DNA of 64,000 nucleotides from NCBI GenBank assembly GCA_905183005.1, contig CAJJDO010000051.1, forward strand, positions 1-64,000, given 5' to 3'. The notes beneath the pieces are model-generated. The model made no database searches. It worked only from the letters and a program-made list of their open reading frames with translations, and was not told where the DNA came from. Source of the stretch: Paramecium pentaurelia. Its lineage: Eukaryota > Ciliophora > Oligohymenophorea > Peniculida > Parameciidae. Shown piece after piece: positions 51,803 through 62,542 of the stretch. The translations under genes were made by a program, and so were the position numbers. How positions within the stretch are numbered: the first letter of the stretch is position 1; every line of letters begins with the position of its first letter.

Positions 51803-52225
51803 TCAAAATCTTTCTCCTCTAATTCTTCTAGCTAATTAAATATCTCTTGACATGATTGTGACTCTTCTTGCATGAATTGCACATAAATTGGTGTCTTCAA
51901 ATAAACCTACAAGATAAGCTTCAGCAGCTTCTTAAAGTGCTAATACAGCTGAGCTTTAGAATCTAAGTTCCTTTTAGAATTCATGTGCAATTTCTCTGAC
52001 CAATCTTTAAAATGGAAGTTTTCTAATCAAGAGTTCTGTTGATTTTTAATATTTTCTGATTTCTCTAAGGGCAACAGTTCCAGGTCTGAATTTGTGTGGT
52101 TTCTTTAAACCTCCTGTTGCTCCAACAGCTGGTGCTGTCTTTCTTGCAGCTTTTGTTGCCAAATGTTTTGTTGGCTTTTTATTACCAGCAGTACTCTTTC
52201 TTGCAGTTTACTTAGTTCTAGCCAT
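51803..52225 (-). CDS. divergent histone H3 variant
   Basis: A single-exon minus-strand frame of 140 residues (canonical H3 has 136 with Met) contains the whole histone fold: FRPGTVALREIRKYQKSTE, LLIRKLPFQRLVREIAHEF, SSAVLALQEAAEAYLVGLFE and DTNLCAIHARRVTIMSRDIQ, ending LARRIRGERF. The tail keeps ARTKQTARKS (K4, K9 present), then AGNKKPTKHL in place of GGKAPRKQL, and the K27-like AARKTAP followed by an inserted VGAT before GGLKKPH. Thus there are extra residues near positions 14 and 33. The usual MPKDIQ is MSRDIQ and the usual Ala is Phe at the end. H3 packages DNA in nucleosomes; such variants in Paramecium can be expressed in particular nuclei or stages. Which stage cannot be told. Confidence 0.95.
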
Positions 52226-52800
52226 TAATTATTCTTTAATTTATTTTTGAATTTATTATAAAGTTTATCAACATTATAAAAATAAGCGATTCTCTCTTAT
52301 GATTGGTTGGCTTAGAATAAGTTGCATAATACTTTATATAAATTTATTTTTTAACCGAGATCTTATCCCATAAGAATGATCTTAAATTTAATACTACAAG
52401 ACCTTACTTATTGATTAAATTGAAACTATTTATAAAAAGAAAAATGTAGAATATACTTTTTATATTAAGTTATTTTTTTTTAATATTCTTATTTTAATTT
52501 TAAAAATAATTTATCTTTTTAAAGTATTTTATTAGAACATTAATATTTCTATATCTATTATGCTTGATATAATACTATTGATAATAATTTGATATTTTAA
52601 TATTACAGACTAAAATCAAAAAAGTATTTGAAATGTTATTAACCGTATAATCTTATTCATTAATAAATTTAACACATGATCAATAATTTATGAATCTTCT
52701 GATAATAAAAAAGCGATCAATAAATATTTGAATATTATACTTAATTGAAATATCATAAATAAAATTTAAATTCTTATTTATTTTAATTAATATACAATAT
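52226..52800. other. intergenic AT-rich region
   Basis: Holds the upstream region of the H3 gene; no motif could be assigned. Confidence 0.4.
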
Positions 52801-53794
52801 TCACAAGACAAGTGTTCTACCTAATGCAGAAGCAATTAATTCAATTCCTAAAGCGACTGTTTATGTTCCTTAAATACGACCAATCTAATTTAATTATTTA
52901 TAATACTTATTAAAAATCACCGAAAAATTCTTCTCTAAATTCTGGGGTCTTTTCCAATTAAGGATTCACTTCTACTAAATCCATTCCTACTAATTATTTT
53001 GATGATGCTAATTTTCTAAGTAAATAGTGAGCTTCTCTATATGTAATTCCTCCATCCACTAGAGTACCTGTTCCATGTGCGAATTCAGGATCAATAGAAT
53101 CTACATCAAAACTTACATGTATTGGTTTTCCTTCGAATTATTTAAGAATTCTATTCATCACTTATCCTATACCCAATTCAATGATTTCATCCATACCATA
53201 ATATACTATTTTTTAATCTCTTATAAATTCTCTTTCCATTGGATCTATATCTCTTATACCAATGTATGTTATATTTTTTGGATCCAATCTGTGTTTTAAC
53301 CATTCAAAACCTTTAATTGGTTCTTAAATGGAACCATATAAATGAGCTAATGGCATCCCATGATAGTTTCTATTTGGTCCAAGTTCATAATTGCAATCAG
53401 CATGAGCATCAACCCATACAACTCTTAATTCATCTCCATAATGTTACAACAAACCATGAATAGACCCACTGGCAACACCATGATCTCCTCCTATATTAAG
53501 CATGAATTTATTTTGTTTGGCTATATCAAAGGATCTTTTGTTAATTTCCCCATTGATAACACCTAATTATTGACTATTACGAAACTAATGACTTTTGATA
53601 TTGTGAAGTCTATAATTTTTTCCTTAGATATCTCCCATATCATTAATTTCCCAACCCAAATTATATAGGGCTGATATGAGACCACCTTCTCTTAGTGATC
53701 TTGGTGCCAATTCTGTACCAGTTTTTGTTTATCCTTCATGAACTGCAGAACCAAATAATCCAACTGCATTACGAACAAATTTCCACTGATTCAT
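52801..53794 (-). CDS. arginase-family ureohydrolase
   Basis: Exons 53794-52907 and 52884-52801 (22-nt intron) give 323 residues, a standard arginase length. The Mn-binding motifs are intact: IGGDHGVASGS, VVWVDAHADCNYE and VSFDVDSIDPEFAHGTGT. The region between has the typical HGMPLAHLYG block (SxxHGMPxA in arginase). Arginase hydrolyses arginine to ornithine and urea; agmatinase and formimidoylglutamase share the same fold and metal ligands. The HGMPLA block and length favour arginase. The start at 53794 is the only ATG that fits the conserved N-terminal KFVRNAVGLFGSAVHEGQ. It lies 50 nt downstream of the SF3A3 stop on the same strand. Confidence 0.9.
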
Positions 53795-53844
53795 AAAATC
53801 CAGAAATATTTTATATATGTTAACTTATATCACTACTTATATTT

Positions 53845-55451
53845 TCACAATAATCCCTATTTTTTTAAATCATAATAAGTTTTTTTATTAAGCAAATTTC
53901 CATCAGTATCTTCATATTCCTCTTCATATTCTGGTCTAAATTTGCTTCTCTCTTGATCCTGTTAGATTTTTTTGTATAAACTTATAGCATCTTAAATTTT
54001 AGTGATTTCTTTAAAATGTAATGTATTTGGTATTCTCAAACATCTTTAATATAAATAAAATAGTTTACCTCATACCATAAGAATGTCTCCATCCTTGAAA
54101 ATGATCTTCAAATGCCTTTCTTCCCCAATATGATGTATTACCACATATTTCACATTTATATTCAACACCCAACCCATGTAATTTATATAACCAATATGGA
54201 ATAGGTCTTCCATCCCATCCTAATGGTAAATTCTTTGGATTATATATAGGACTTTCATCTTCACTACTAGCTTCTTCAGGTTAATCTATATTTTATTATT
54301 ATCAATATAAACCTAATTATTAATCTTATACTTAAACTGCTTCTTCATCTTCATTTTCTTCATATCTTCTACTTTATTTCTTTCTTACTAAATTCATTGT
54401 ATCATTCAATTATTATTGTAAAGTATCTTTGTATTATAAAATAGCCACTTCTAAATAAGCCATCTTCTTTTTCTTTTGTCCTTCATTATCTTCTTTTGGT
54501 TATTCTTATTGATTGATAGTTTAAATCACTTATTCTATTTGTTTTTCTTTTAATTTAGCCAATGCTTTATGTTTTTTACCATCAAAATGATTAACAAATG
54601 TATTTTCATTTTAATATTTCTTTTAACAAGCTTCACAATAATGAGGATGTCCTCTAATTTCTTCAGTTTCTTCTTTTCTATGTTCCCAACCTTTTACTTA
54701 ACCATTTTCCCATTAAGTTTAAAAATCAATATCTATTTTTTATTCAATTTTGCTAACATCTTATAAAGGATTTACCTAAAATAAATTAATGATCTACTCT
54801 TTAATAAAAACTACGTAAGTATTCCAACATATTAATAAGATATCTTTTATATTTACTTCCTTCTTTTTCTTTAATATAGAGTGGAATGTCATGAAAATTT
54901 TAAAAATTTTGCAAATACCACAAATAATCCCCAATTTTTATTTTGTTACTTTCCTTTAACTTTTTAAGATTCAAGAATTCCTTATAGCTAGCATGCATAT
55001 CAAGAAATCTACCATGATGTTCTTCTCCAGAGAAATAGGGCTCTTTGAATGGTGGTGCAAATGCTTATTCATAGTAAAATTCGACCTGAACATATAAATT
55101 TAAAAAAAAATTTACTTTATTTTGCATAGTTTAAACATTTGTGACTCTTTTATGATAATCTTTGATTTCCTTAAATCTTTCATAGAAGTTTTCCCAAACA
55201 TCTCCAGAACCTCCAACACCTTATAGATAATTCATTTCTTCTTTCTTCCAACCATCAGCACCATCAATTAATATCAATGCATCTGCTGCTGTTTTTTGCG
55301 CCATTTAAATTAAATTGTGTATTCTGTGATCCAACAACACAGATTGATTTGGAATCACTTATTTACTCTGCATACAAAATACTATGGTCTTTTCGATGAC
55401 TTCGATCTAAGAAAATGCTGATCTCACCTATTCCAAGTAAGTGCTTGACAT
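53845..55451 (-). CDS. SF3A3: splicing factor 3A subunit 3 (SF3a60/Prp9)
   Basis: Five exons (55451-55116, 55085-54798, 54775-54313, 54285-54069, 54043-53845) with introns of 30, 22, 27 and 25 nt give 500 residues, matching the 501 of human SF3A3. The N-terminal helical part has YERFKEIKDYHKR and GRFLDMHASYKEFLNL. A central U1-type C2H2 zinc finger (CEACQKKYQNENTFVNHFDG) precedes the highly conserved C-terminal block with a second finger: PKNLPLGWDGRPIPYWLYKL, then CEICGNTSYWGRKAFEDHF, then WRHSYGMRCLRIPNTLHF and NKKTYYDLKKQGLL. The protein is a U2 snRNP subunit needed for prespliceosome formation. It is the expected partner of a genome with so many tiny introns. The upstream ATG at 55451 was chosen because it restores the N-terminal length. 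Confidence 0.95.
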
Positions 55452-55655
55452 AAATATTAATTAATTTATACAATGATATATTAATAAAAACAATCAAATT
55501 CTTTTATTGGTATTAAATATTTTGATTATGTCTCTGTATTTTAATCTATTTAATATTATTATTCAAATGAGAAGTGAACATCTGTACATGAGAAAGTGAA
55601 AAATCTAAAAGATTGTGGAAAAATGTGCAAAAGTTAAAATAAATAATTTTAATTT
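55452..55655. other. divergent intergenic region
   Basis: Short AT-rich region between SF3A3 (minus) and the phosphotransferase gene (plus); no motif recognised. Confidence 0.35.
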
Positions 55656-56951
55656 ATGAAATACCTTAACTACGATTTTATTGCACCCTCACATTTACAT
55701 TACTTGAAGAGCTATCGTTATAAGGGCACAGATCAATCCCTCTTATACAATCACATACTCTCACCTCTTGCTGATTTCTGTCTAAGATTTGTACCTATGA
55801 ATGTTGCGTATTTGAATTTGATCCAACCTTTATTATTAGACCTAATGTATTAACATTGATGGGACTGGCATGTATAATCTTACCACATATACTTTATTTT
55901 TTTGTGATGGGTGACAACTTTGCGGGATTCATACCAAATTGGTTGCTTTGGCTGACAGCCTTATTGCATATGTTATATATGGTAATATATGTATTTTAAG
56001 AAGAATTTCGACAATTTGGATGGCAAGCAAGCAAGGAGAACAAGTAAAAATAAATTAAATGTTTATATAAGAAAATTCTTCACCTCTTGGAATGATTTTG
56101 GATCACAATTTTGATTCTATGATCATCTTGCTATAGGGTATTGATCTTGCTTTTATGTTCTTCAAATAGGCACAAGTATGACTACTGCAATGCAATTTGG
56201 CAATACAATTTTCTCTGTGATCCTCTACATTATTCCTTCTGTGCCATTCTATATAATTGCCCATGAAGAATATTATACACATGAGATGAATTTGCCAGTA
56301 ATCAATGCAGCTTCAGAAGGCACAATCAGTGTGGCAGTAGTTTTTGCAGCAACTGCCTATTATGGTATTGATCAACACTTAATTAGGATGCGACATGTGG
56401 GTATAAAAATTGCCATGGTTCTTTAATTATCAAATCAACCAATTTGTTATGCTTATGTTCATTACTTCTCTTATTATAATTATGCCTGCAGTGTAAAATA
56501 TATACTTTAAACTATTAGGTTCCTTAAGATAAAAAAGTTTACTTCCATCACTTCCTTATTAAAGTAACTAAGATATTTTTTCTTATTTAACATTGTCATT
56601 CTCTACAGCATCATATTTTCTCAAAGTAATGTGATATAAAATCATGTGAGAGCTTATATGTATACTGTTGGATTCACTATGTCAAAAGCAGTTGGTGTAG
56701 TTGCTCTTAATCATGTCAGTAATTAAAAATTACCAGAATATTAAAATTCAATTTACATCTATGTTATCATATTCCTAAATACTATTTCTGGATAAATATT
56801 AGGATAAACAATTATTAATGAAGGATTTTTAATTTAATTTGCTGCCACAGCAAGTTTTTTAATTCATATTCATTTTTTATACAATGTGGCAAGATAAATA
56901 TCAGAAGCACTAAACATTAAAATTTTTTAAATCAATTCAATAAACAAATGA
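55656..56951 (+). CDS. CDP-alcohol (choline/ethanolamine) phosphotransferase
   Basis: The reading frame is built from small introns at 55808-55839, 55982-56000, 56044-56071, 56138-56169 and 56365-56386. The signature DGxxAR-x8-GxxxDxxxD of CDP-alcohol phosphotransferases is complete (DGKQAR at about 56016-56033, then GMILDHNFD). Blocks such as ITLMG-like VLTLMGLACIILP, HEEYYTHEMNLPVINAASEG and the C-terminal RAYMYTVGFTMSK match the eukaryotic EPT1/CPT1 type, the last step of phosphatidylethanolamine or phosphatidylcholine synthesis in the ER. About seven to ten membrane segments are present. The frame shifts by about one base near 56562-56570, between SLLPSLPYQ and the next membrane helix, and no suitable intron removes it. 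Choline versus ethanolamine specificity is not readable. Confidence 0.85.
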
Positions 56952-57238
56952 CATTATATAAAATAAATGGTTTTATGGAAATTATTTTTATTTTTGAGTT
57001 ATTTTCCTTTTGTGATTATCCTTATTATTTTTTAAATCTTTTTGAGGGGAAATATCACAAGAACATTCGATCAAAACTAATTCTTTAAGTTTAACAATCT
57101 TCTTAAGAATTTACATCAATCTACTAATAATATATAAAATCTCCCATATCAACAGAATTATCAATTATACATGAATGAAAATTCTAATCATCCATACCTG
57201 TCTATTTATTAAATTCATTAACAATAACTATCAAGCTA

Positions 57239-57312
57239 GCCCTCCTAGCTCAGTTGGTCAGAGCGTTGGCCTTTTAAGCCAAATGTCAAGGGTTCGACCC
57301 CCTTGGAGGGCG
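57239..57312 (+). tRNA. tRNA-Lys (anticodon UUU)
   Basis: A complete cloverleaf is visible: acceptor GCCCTCC/GGAGGGC, D arm GCTC..GAGC, anticodon stem TTGGC/GCCAA with loop CTTTTAA (anticodon TTT), a 5-base variable loop, T arm AAGGG-TTCGACC-CCCTT, and discriminator G. No intron is present. A long T run starts at 57316 (13 T), the Pol III terminator. It is the only tRNA I find in the window. Confidence 0.95.
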
Positions 57313-57314
57313 GT

Positions 57315-57328
57315 TCTTTTTTTTTTTA
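57315..57328 (+). terminator. Pol III T-run terminator of tRNA-Lys
   Basis: TTC followed by an uninterrupted run of T immediately after the tRNA 3' end. Confidence 0.85.
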
Positions 57329-57770
57329 ATTTTTTTAATTAAATTATTTCAATAATTTTATATATCCACTAGAAACATAATAAATTCAAGAAATATGTTA
57401 ATTTTATAAAGAAATTAATTCAAATTCTAACTAAAATTCAATAGAATAAGAATTTTTCTAATAATTAGATATACTATTAGTTTAATGTAATGTAATATTT
57501 ATATAAGAGACATAAAAGAAAAATTGATTAATTATGAAAACATTATTATTTAAAATTTTAAAAATAATTAAATATCTAATGGAAGAGCAGTTCATCTGTA
57601 AATTAAAAAACTTTAGTTTATAAGTTGCTATCTTCTATTTTTGCAATAGTAATTCATAATTATTTAATTATTTATTAATTAAATTCAAACTTAAAAGAAA
57701 TCATTTTATTCTAAAGATTACTATATTTCTTAGATGGATTTCAGAATCAACTATTCAGTCGATTGCTAAT
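57329..57770. other. intergenic AT-rich region
   Basis: No second tRNA, snoRNA or gene could be supported. A short GAAGAGCAGTTCATC segment near 57582 only loosely recalls a tRNA D arm and has no matching acceptor. Confidence 0.35.
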
Positions 57771-58660
57771 TCAAATTTTATTCTAAAATCTCTAAGAATT
57801 CTTATTTGGTATGTAAATCTATTAGTTTATATATCTTTTACTTTATTAGATTTATTAATCTTCTCCATCTGTTTCAATTTCTTCTTCTATGTCTCCTAAA
57901 GTCATATTTGAAAATTCAATTATTATTTACATTTCCTTTGTTATTCCCATGTCTTTTAAAATCTTATTTCCTTTAAATGGTACTTTCTTATCATTATAAC
58001 AAAGATGACCATGATTGATAAATTTTATTGAATTAAATTAGTAGTCTGTTGCAGAAAAGATTAAAGTTCTAAATTTAACAAATTCTATCCAAGGACATGC
58101 TGGTAATCTTAAAGCTATAATATGACTCTTATCATCTTTTTCAAAAATCACCAATACCAAGTAGAATGATTCATTACATATACATAATCCTTAATCTAAA
58201 TTGTCAATAAAAAAGTAATTTGTCAAACCCGGAATAATTTTAGTAACAAACACAATTACATCATAATCTAAATTCATTTTTCTTCATATTGTATACCTGC
58301 ATTATAATACATTTTGAGAAATTTCCAAATCTCTATTGAAACAATATCATAATCTTCACCATATTAAAGCTCAGGCTTTACCTTATAGACTCTAAGATAT
58401 TTTGTGCTGTGTATTTAAGGTATTTAATAGCCATCTAAATTTGGATCAACATCAGGGGTAATATCACAGATTCCATAATTCTCAATCGATCCAATTTTAG
58501 AAAGATCAGCTCCGTGTGGATTCATGAAGAAACTCTTAAATCTTCTAAACCTGAAAATGATTATCATTTAGTACCATTATGCAGAGATTGCATGTGCATA
58601 CCCTTCTTAAATTAAAGAACTTTTAGACACAAATCCTTGGTAAAATTCTTTATCAAACAT
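57771..58660 (-). CDS. DUSP plus ubiquitin-like domain protein
   Basis: Exons 58660-58575, 58550-58297 and 58267-57771 (introns of 24 and 29 nt) encode 278 residues. The first 115 residues match the DUSP domain of ubiquitin-specific proteases: ISAQWFRRFKSFFMNPHGAD, GSIENYGICDI, and GEDYDIVSIEIWKFLKMYY (the end block with its Trp). From about residue 150, FEKDDKSHIIALRLPACPWI and CYNDKKVPFKGNKILKDMGI look like a ubiquitin-like fold, as seen after DUSP in USP4/11/15. The catalytic USP domain is absent, and the protein ends with an acidic helix and a short basic tail. It may be a stand-alone adaptor or a split deubiquitinase. The lack of a Cys/His box means no protease activity is expected. Confidence 0.75.
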
Positions 58661-58940
58661 TTCTTCTTTATAAAAATTATTTTATATTAAACCTTCTAAA
58701 ATATAATTATATTATAAATATATTCGTATAACTAATAATATAATATAAATCAAATGAGTAGATAGTTTAATATTATTATTATTCTAATAACAGTGTATAT
58801 AAATTTAATAATTAATTGTTAAAAAATAAGAGTCATTAAAAGTAGAATATAAATTATGAATTTCTAAAAAAGATTAATTTATTTAACCGAATTAATTTAT
58901 ATTGGAAGATCTTCTTGATATAAATGTGGAAAAAACTTTC

Positions 58941-59811
58941 ATGATATCGTATTAAATAATAAATATTAATGCTAATGGTGAAACATTGATGATAGATGTA
59001 GAATCAAAATAATCATGGGATTCTTGTATAGCAAATTTTTAAGCATTATATATAGAAGAAATAAGCTCTAAAACTGGAAATTATAAAAAATATCCTACAC
59101 TTATAAAGATGTTGTAATCTGCAATAAGAAATTAGACAGAGACTTTTTATATTGATATTCTTACATTTTAAGATCTAGAGAAAATCAAAATTAAAAGACC
59201 TAAATAAAATTAATAATAGACTCTATTACCAAAAAATAAATTTATTTGATTGAATCCGATAAAGTTCATTATCCACTACTTCTTAAATATAATAAGTTAC
59301 CTAACATCTAATAAATGATGAATACAATTAAAAGATTAAGGAAAGAAAATGAGTAATAAACTAAACAATTGTAAACACTCCAAGAATCCAAAAAAATGAA
59401 TATGATCTTTTGGAATTAATAAATGAATAGAATAAAGAAATATAGTTTTTAAATATCTATTACAAAAGCTGAAATAATAGAATTTTCATTTAGACTTAAA
59501 TCAAATTCAAAAAAAACTGAATAAATTCCATCTAAATAGTCAAACTTATCACTTAAAACATCTGAAAAATTGAAATAATCAAATTTATTTAGAATGTAAA
59601 CGGGTTCTATAATAAATGATCTAACAAATTTGATAATCCGGAAGAACAAAAACTTTTAAAACAATTAAGAAATTTAAGAGAAAAAAATAAAGAAAATACA
59701 ATAATAACTTCTCCTTCTAATAGGATGGAAGCAAGTTTTGAAGATTTGCATAATATAGATGAAAGAATAAATAAATTAAATAATCTATTACAAAAAGCAA
59801 AAAATTAATGA
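58941..59811 (+). pseudogene. CCDC61/VFL3 homologue, frameshifted
   Basis: The N-terminal half matches the CCDC61/VFL3 head domain: ANGETLMIDVESKQSWDSCI, then ALYIEEISSKTGNYKKYPTL, FYIDILTFQDLEKI, and after a frame change YLIESDKVHYPLLLKYNKLP. The last block and the coiled coil (NEYDLLELINEQNKEIQFLN, KLLKQLRNLREKNKENT) lie in different frames. At least three one-base shifts occur (about 59,244, about 59,390 at an A run, and about 59,465), so it is either a dead copy or carries sequence errors. The intact family anchors striated rootlets and orients basal bodies in ciliates and algae. The C-terminal coiled coil ends at TGA 59809-59811. The upstream start at 58941 follows an in-frame TGA, so a longer 5' exon is possible. 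Confidence 0.72.
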
Positions 59812-60095
59812 TTATTATATATTTTATATTGATATTTTATTCAATAATTCAATAATTTGAATTTATGCATATTGAATAAAATATAATTTGTAGTTGATTA
59901 TCTTTAAATTAACTAAAGCTGTATTTTGATATTTAATTATAATATTCAATTAAGATTTATTTTAGGAATGAATACAATTTAATTTTCATCAATATTTGAA
60001 TTACCTTTTGTATATTACATTATTATGATGAAAAGGGGTTTATAAAAAAGTGATTATACAATGATTGATAAATATAATAAATAGATTATTAACGA

Positions 60096-61624
60096 ATGCT
60101 TGGCAGCAGAAGAGTCCGTTCTCATGATTCATCACTAACAAATTTAAATGGCTATAATCAAAATTGTCAAGTAAGAGTACACATCAACCATCATTAATTT
60201 AAAACACTTAAGTGTGAGAGTTAACATCAAATCGATTAAAAAAAGTTTTGCCCTTTTTTTCATGATGAATCTGACCGAAGACGAAATCTTAAAGAGCATA
60301 CATATTAGTAAATAGGAATAACAATTTATTTTTTAATTTTTAGATGCTAATTGTGTCCATAAGCAAATAAATGCCCAAGAGGAGATTAGTGTTAATGGGC
60401 TCATAATAAAGTTGAATAAGTCTATCATCCAAATAGATATAAGACAAAATATTGTACACATTTAAAGGATTGTGAATATGGAATATATTGCTCATTTGCT
60501 CATTCAGAGTAAGAGTTAATTATCCCAGTAAAATTGGATGGAATGGTTTAAGATAAAAATTTTTGGATTTATTAATATAAAACAGTATGGTGTCCTCATA
60601 CAATCAAGTATATTTATTATATATATATAAATATTATTAGTCATGATAGAGCATCTTGTGTTTATGCTCATAATGCTTAAGATTTTAGAAGAGATCCAAA
60701 AATATTATAACCAAAAGAATGTCCTCATTGGAATAAAACAAATCAAATTTTAAATTATGACAAGGGAGGATGTCCAGATTAAGAAGCTTGTAAATATTGT
60801 CATGGATGGAAGGAATATGAATATCATCCATTGATCTATAAGACTAAACCTTGTACATAGTAGAATTGCACCAAGAAATAAGGAGAATGTGCTTTCTTTC
60901 ATTCTGATTAAGAGAAAAGGTAATTAAAATATTTATTATTTAGGTTGCGTAAGTAAATTGGAGAAAACTCTTGGGTTATTGAGGAACCTAACATTCATGT
61001 AGAAGCTAAAAGATAACCATATAAAAATACATCAAATTATTTAGGACCTATAATACCCAATTATATTCCTTAAGATTACTTAAATAGAGAGAAGATGGAA
61101 ATAGGATAACCTTTTTGTTAATAATCAATTACTAACACTAAAACTTCTGATTCTTAATCTAGAAGAGGTTCTGATTTTTCAGATGGTTCCAAGACACAAA
61201 AGAAAAAACATAATATTTAATAATAATTCTAATCTCAAAAAAAGCCTCGCACTGCTCCTGTTACTCCAGATTAAAAATAGTTAATAGGAAGCAATTAAAC
61301 AATGAAGGTATAAAATAATGTACAAAATAATTCTTATCTTACTTATTCGAAAAAACTCTATGAAGAAATTTTGAAATTACATGAAGTATTTTTTATTTAA
61401 ATCAATTTTAGGGAGAGTACATCTATAAGATTCTCTAAGGTTTCAAAATATAAGAGAAGATGCTTATGTAGATGAGTGATGAGTAAATATAAGAACTCAA
61501 TCTTACATAGTATCAAATAACTCAACTTATTTAAGCATTAAATGCTATAAAATAAGAATAAAGATATGATGAAACTTGTGGAGATGAAATTCTTAGTTTG
61601 ATTTCAAACTAAGGCAAATTTTGA
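60096..61624 (+). CDS. tandem CCCH zinc-finger protein (plant RR-TZF-like)
   Basis: Exons 60096-60307, 60344-60607, 60641-60919, 60944-61385 and 61412-61624 (introns of 36, 33, 24 and 26 nt) give 469 residues. At least five C-x-C-x-C-H zinc fingers are present. These include CPQANKCPRGDQCQWAH, CTHLKDCEYGIYCSFAH, CPHWN...CKYCH and CTQQNC...CAFFH. Between them lies FWIYQYKTVWCPH followed by CVYAHNAQDFRRDPK, the plant-type RR-TZF / Unkempt motif (FKVRRC...HDWTxCPxAHPGExARRRDP). Such proteins bind AU-rich mRNA and control decay or translation. The middle is disordered and basic, and the last 60 residues are a short helical domain (IYKILQGFKIQEKMLMQMSD), possibly SAM-like. No catalytic domain is present. 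The RNA targets are unknown. Confidence 0.85.
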
Positions 61625-61686
61625 AATTTTCAATATACATAAATATGACCAAAAATAAATTTTCCCATATTAATATTTATAACTAA

Positions 61687-62381
61687 ATGAGTTGGTAGTA
61701 AAAATTGAAAAAATAAATAGGAACATAACCTTATTCAGAAATTAAATAATTAAGATTTAATAATCTTTAACTCAATAAACTACCAGATGATTTTGTTTCT
61801 GAACTTCATAAATGTACCAATTTGGAGATTCTGAGTTTAAATTAATGTGGTATCAGATCTCTTGAAAATTTATAATAAATGTGTTCTGTCACTCAACTTG
61901 AATATTTAGATAACTTTACAACCTCAAAGACCTTATAATAGATTGCTAAGGCTTTTCCTAATCTTGAAGTATTAATAGCAGGAGGAAACTTTTTAAGAGA
62001 ACTGAAAGATTTAGATGCTTTGAAACCTTTGATAAAATTAGAGGCTCTTAATATTATGAATGGCATAAATAAACCGGTATTCATTTATTCATAATTAAAA
62101 AGGATTCAGATATTAGAAAATATGCTTTTGAAATATTGCCAAAGTTGAAAATATTAGATGAAAAAGATAAATTTGGATAGATTTATGTAGAGCCTAAATA
62201 AGAGAAAAAATAACTTGAAGTTGAAACTCAAATTAATATGGAATAAGAAGAAGTGAGTTAAGAAGATGTAGAATCAGCACTTTGTTCTGATGATAGTAAT
62301 GAGGAAGAAGAATCTGATAGTGATGATTAAGATGATAGTGATTTAAGCGATTTTATTGAAAAAAAAGTAAAAAATGAATGA
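61687..62381 (+). CDS. ANP32-like leucine-rich acidic protein
   Basis: Exons 61687-62076 and 62103-62381 (26-nt intron) give 222 residues. The N-terminal 130 residues are leucine-rich repeats (LRFNNLQLNKLPDD, LEILSLNQCGIRSLEN, NLEVLIAGGNFLRELKDLDA, LIKLEALNIMNGINKP). The LRR-cap follows: DIRKYAFEILPKLKILDEK (usually YR..vf..lPqL..LDg.D). The tail is rich in Asp, Glu and Ser (EEEESDSDDQDDSDLSD). This is the layout of ANP32/LANP, nuclear-cytoplasmic acidic proteins that bind histones or phosphatases. The tail is shorter than in animals. No nuclear localisation signal is obvious beyond the final KKVKNE. Confidence 0.85.
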
Positions 62382-62542
62382 TTTTATTGTATACTTCATA
62401 AATTGTTTATTTCTTTATTATGAAATTTTAGAATAATAATATTTTAATATAAAATGATTTAAATAGAATATCAAAAGACTATTATCTAAATTGAATTCAT
62501 GTTTTAGAACAATTATTATTATAATTATATATATAATTATTT

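Noticed and set aside
56967..57400. Long plus-strand open frame starting MVLWKLFLFLSYFPF
   Set aside because: It runs in frame straight through the tRNA-Lys gene and its terminator; with TGA as the only stop such long frames are common by chance. The first 90 codons look somewhat coding but no stop precedes the tRNA, so I did not call it.
57582..57645. Possible second tRNA or snoRNA downstream of tRNA-Lys
   Set aside because: Only a weak resemblance to a D arm; no acceptor stem, anticodon arm or box motifs.
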